Assembly (NCBI GenBank): GCA_023230905.1
Contig: JALNWL010000097.1
Coordinates: 1-9,168, forward strand
Length of the DNA stretch: 9,168 nt
Direction of reading: 5' to 3'
DNA from: Syntrophales bacterium
GTDB taxonomy: Bacteria > Desulfobacterota > Syntrophia > Syntrophales > UBA2251
Translations under genes and position numbers: made by a program
Shown: positions 7,258 through 9,168 of the stretch, piece after piece
Numbering within the stretch: position 1 is the first letter of the stretch
Layout: each line of letters begins with the position of its first letter
Notes under the pieces: model-generated
The model's input: the letters and a program-made list of their open reading frames with translations, nothing else
Database searches by the model: none
Told to the model about the DNA's origin: nothing

Positions 7258-8439
7258 TCAGGCCAGCGCCTTCATCAGTTTATCCGCCATGTCCGTCTTC
7301 TCCCAGGGATAGTCGTCCATGAACAGGGTCTTGGGTATCCGCCGGTAGAGGTCGCCGTTCAGGAGGTCGAAGCGCTCGATCAGCCCCTGGGGCCTGAGGT
7401 CGAACAGCTCCTCGACGACCTGGGCCAGGCGCTCGTCCGTCGCGCTGCCGCAGGTGCTGAAGGTGTTGATGTAGATGGAGAAGGGCCGCGCGATGCCGAT
7501 CGCGTAGGAGAGCTGAACGGCGCACTTCTCGGCGATCCCGGCGGCGACGATGTTCTTCGCTACGTAGCGGGCGCCGAAGGCGGCGGAGCAGTCCACCTTC
7601 TCCGGCGACTTGTTGACGACGGCGCCGCCGCCCAGCTGCGCCCCGGGATAGCCCCCGTAGAACTGGACGACGAGCTTGCGACCGGTCACGCCGGAATCCG
7701 CGGCGCTGCACGAGTTGACGGCCTGCCACTCCCCGGTCGGGTTGAAGAGGAATACCGTGTCCTTGTCCACCCAGTCCGCGAGACACCCGAAGGCGATCTC
7801 CTTCGCCCGGGCCTTGATGGCCTCGCGGCTCAGCCCGTTTATCTGGCGGTAGTCCACCGCGTTGGACATCAGCACCTTGGCCAGCCGCCGGGGACCACAC
7901 ACCTCGGTGTTGTATTCCACCGACACCTGCCCCTTGCCGTCGGGGGCGAAGATGGGATCGCCGCACGTCTCGAAGGTGCGCATCATGCGGCTGGACAGGA
8001 CGTAGGGCAGCGGGAGGAGCTCCGGGGTTTCGTTGCAAGCGAAGCCGTACATGATCCCCTGATCCCCGGCGCCGATCTCCTTGTCCTTGTTCAATTCGAG
8101 GGCGGTGCCCTGGTTGATGTCCGGCGACTGGGGGATGATCTCGTTGATGACCCGCATGGTCCGGCCGTCGAGGCCGACGGCCTCGTCGTTGTATCCCAGG
8201 GACAGGACCGCCTCGCGGACGCACGCCTCCACGTCGATCTTCACCCGGGCGCGGACCTCGCCGCCGATCAGGCAGAGGTTTTTCCCGAGGAACACCTCGA
8301 GACCGCAATGAGGCATCGTCGCGACGGTCAGGCCGAGGGCCTTTTCCTGATCGAGGATGCGGCCGATCACTTGGGCCGAGATCACGTCGGCCACGACGTC
8401 CGGATGTCCGACTTTTACGCTTTCCGATGAAATCTGCAT
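7258..8439 (-). CDS. metK: S-adenosylmethionine synthetase (methionine adenosyltransferase), divergent
   Basis: MetK makes SAM from ATP and methionine in the cytoplasm, releasing phosphate and pyrophosphate. The protein has 393 residues, close to the usual 380-400. Family marks are SESVKVGHPD at 5-14, IGGEV at 58-62, QSPDINQG at 104-111, the ATP signature GAGDQGIMYG at 123-132, NETPELLPLP at 136-145, FNPTGEW at 232-238, DSGVTGRK at 248-255, GGGAVVNKSPEKVD at 270-283, ARYVAKNIVAAG at 290-301, and YPWEKTD at 377-383. Departures from the common form include Val15 where most read GHPDK, and GGGAVVNKS in place of GGGAFSGKD. The remaining Lys, Asp and Glu positions I could align to the Escherichia coli active site look kept, so an active but divergent enzyme is likely. 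ATG 8439 is preferred over the in-frame ATG at 8475 because AAGGAG (8446-8451) stands six bases before it, and the longer form would start inside the riboswitch terminator. Expression should fall when SAM is plentiful. Confidence 0.96.
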   Translation of the reverse strand: MQISSESVKVGHPDVVADVISAQVIGRILDQEKALGLTVATMPHCGLEVFLGKNLCLIGGEVRARVKIDVEACVREAVLSLGYNDEAVGLDGRTMRVINEIIPQSPDINQGTALELNKDKEIGAGDQGIMYGFACNETPELLPLPYVLSSRMMRTFETCGDPIFAPDGKGQVSVEYNTEVCGPRRLAKVLMSNAVDYRQINGLSREAIKARAKEIAFGCLADWVDKDTVFLFNPTGEWQAVNSCSAADSGVTGRKLVVQFYGGYPGAQLGGGAVVNKSPEKVDCSAAFGARYVAKNIVAAGIAEKCAVQLSYAIGIARPFSIYINTFSTCGSATDERLAQVVEELFDLRPQGLIERFDLLNGDLYRRIPKTLFMDDYPWEKTDMADKLMKALA

Positions 8440-8445
8440 GTAAAG

Positions 8446-8451
8446 CTCCTT
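8446..8451 (-). promoter_or_regulatory. metK ribosome binding site that fixes the start codon
   Basis: AAGGAG on the minus strand lies six bases before ATG 8439. It sits just beyond the riboswitch terminator and outside its stem, which fits control by transcription termination rather than by hiding the ribosome site. Confidence 0.85.
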
Positions 8452-8456
8452 GGCTT

Positions 8457-8486
8457 GAAATAAAAAACCTCTCACAAGGAGAGGTT
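8457..8486 (-). terminator. Intrinsic terminator of the metK SAM riboswitch
   Basis: AACCTCTC (minus strand, 8486-8479) and GAGAGGTT (8473-8466) form a perfect eight-base stem around a five-base loop. It is followed by TTTTATTT, a classic rho-independent terminator. Its 5' arm overlaps a segment (8489-8481, ATGAACCTC) that can instead pair, with one bulge, with GAGGTCAT at 8510-8503. That segment includes most of the 3' side of riboswitch helix P1, so the two folds exclude each other. Confidence 0.92.
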
Positions 8487-8499
8487 CATTCCTTTTGTC

Positions 8500-8599
8500 G
8501 TTATGACCTCATGGTTCCCTTGCGGGCTGGCTTTGGCACCTTACGGATCAGGTTGCCGGGCGGTCACAGGGCCAGTACCCTCACGCCTCTCTTCATAAC
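8500..8599 (-). ncRNA. SAM-I riboswitch (S-box leader) of metK
   Basis: A 100-base leader element reads as a SAM-I aptamer on the minus strand. Closing helix P1 is a perfect seven-base pair, GTTATGA (8599-8593) with TCATAAC (8506-8500). Inside, in order, are AGAGAGGCG, the AGGGTACTGGCCC arm, the family core CGGCAACCTG (8558-8549) and GGTGCCAAAG (8540-8531), and then a small GC-rich P4 hairpin. With SAM bound, P1 should hold and leave the downstream terminator free to form, giving feedback repression of SAM synthesis. Without SAM the P1 3' strand can join an antiterminator. Gene context (metK) matches the ligand. No covariance search was run, but the core motifs and expression platform are both present. 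Confidence 0.95.
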
Positions 8600-8613
8600 T
8601 TTATATCGGCGCG

Positions 8614-8641
8614 ACCATACCACGGCCGCGCTAGATGTCAA
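8614..8641 (-). promoter_or_regulatory. Sigma-70-type promoter of the metK leader
   Basis: On the minus strand a perfect TTGACA (8641-8636) is followed after 16 bases by TATGGT (8619-8614), four of six matches to the -10 consensus. Transcription would start near 8607, a few bases before riboswitch helix P1, as expected for an S-box leader. The -35 box lies about 18 bases past the stop of the upstream S1-domain gene. Confidence 0.75.
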
Positions 8642-8659
8642 GCATTATTTCCACCCCGC

Positions 8660-9168
8660 TCAGTCCGTCTCCTTCTTCCCGAGGGAGCGCTCGGGAAGTT
8701 TCCCTTTCATCATGTCTCCGAAGGAACCGAATGATTCCTTTGATTTAGGAACATATTGCTGGTAATCGCCGTTCCGGTCGCCTTCTCCTCCCGGCGCCGC
8801 GGCATCGGCGGCCGGCGTGAGCGAGATGCGCTTCTGGGCCGTTTCCACCTTCTCCACCCGCACCTCGATGGTCTGGCCCTGGGTGAGGACCTCGTTGGGG
8901 TGGTTGATCCGCTTCCCCCTGCCGATCTTGGAGATGTGGATGAGGCCGTCGATTCCCGGCGACAGGGTCACGAAGGCCCCGAATTTGGTCAGACGGGCGA
9001 TCACGCCGGTATGGACCGACCCCTCGGGGAAGGTGTTCTCCACCGTTTCCCAGGGATCGGGCAGGGTCGATTTCAGGCTCAGGGTGATGCGGTCGTTGGC
9101 CCAGTCCAGCCTCAGGAGGACGGCGTCGATCTCCTGGCCGACGGACAGGACGTCCTGAACCTTTTCCA
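8660..9168 (-). CDS. S1-domain RNA-binding protein, C-terminal part (5' end outside window)
   Basis: The frame is open from the right edge (first whole codon at 9166) and gives 168 residues ending in TGA at 8662-8660. Residues 1-42 look like the last strands of one S1 domain (VGQEIDAVLLRLDWANDRITLSLKS) and a linker ending in PWETV. Residues 43-117 form a complete S1 OB-fold: GSVHTGVIARLTKFGAFV, then PGIDGLIHISKI, then EVRVEKVETAQKRISLTP. A polar, Gly- and charge-rich tail of about 50 residues ends with FGSFGDMMKGKLPERS. S1 repeats bind single-stranded RNA, and the protein could be ribosomal protein S1 or one of the shorter S1-repeat proteins; the fragment does not decide. No terminator separates it from the metK promoter, so read-through would meet the SAM riboswitch. 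Confidence 0.9.
   Translation of the reverse strand, partial: EKVQDVLSVGQEIDAVLLRLDWANDRITLSLKSTLPDPWETVENTFPEGSVHTGVIARLTKFGAFVTLSPGIDGLIHISKIGRGKRINHPNEVLTQGQTIEVRVEKVETAQKRISLTPAADAAAPGGEGDRNGDYQQYVPKSKESFGSFGDMMKGKLPERSLGKKETD

Noticed and set aside
7123..8430. 435-codon plus-strand open frame opposite metK
   Set aside because: It is antisense to metK. The product is Asp/Val/Leu/Gly-rich with no motif, and the opposite strand has full family conservation plus a riboswitch.

Overview
The window is GC-rich bacterial DNA (around 60% by eye) that holds housekeeping genes for aminoacyl-tRNA formation and S-adenosylmethionine (SAM) supply. Several clues suggest a deltaproteobacterial-type anaerobe, perhaps Syntrophales-like: GC content, a MetG with a fused C-terminal tRNA-binding domain, a SAM-I riboswitch on metK, and an Asp-tRNA amidotransferase route. 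This placement is an inference; the window contains no 16S rRNA gene. All genes are complete except the two at the edges. No mobile element, CRISPR array or tRNA gene was seen, and no gene-free stretch exceeds 300 bases.

Layout. (1) 1-1353, plus strand: the C-terminal two thirds of methionyl-tRNA synthetase. It converges on the minus-strand genes with only a 24-base gap. (2) 1378-6148, minus strand, read right to left: an aspartyl-tRNA synthetase whose last ~95 residues are a GatC domain, then a short GatA-like protein, then GatB. Spacing is tight (14 bases, then an ATGA overlap), so this is almost certainly one transcript. (3) 6235-6993, minus: a SagB-type nitroreductase just upstream of aspS-gatC, possibly in the same transcript. 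(4) 6994-7257: a spacer with a strong hairpin 24 bases past the metK stop. (5) 7258-8641, minus: a divergent metK with a complete control region, consisting of a TTGACA-type promoter, a SAM-I riboswitch, and an intrinsic terminator with an overlapping antiterminator. (6) 8660-9168, minus: the 3' end of a gene for an S1-domain RNA-binding protein.

The most interesting part is the aspS::gatC - gatA-like - gatB unit. The synthetase carries the His and Gly that mark non-discriminating AspRS enzymes, so it should make Asp-tRNA(Asn), the substrate of GatCAB. Its fusion to GatC amounts to a covalently tethered Asn-transamidosome. Yet the protein in the gatA slot lacks the N-terminal region, the catalytic Lys and the Gly/Ser-rich amidase loop, so it cannot release ammonia from glutamine or asparagine by the known mechanism. 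GatB is mostly canonical but has lost the family's HDYR-type segment. The unit is either an ammonia-fed or partner-fed transamidosome, works with a second intact gatA elsewhere, or has taken on another role.
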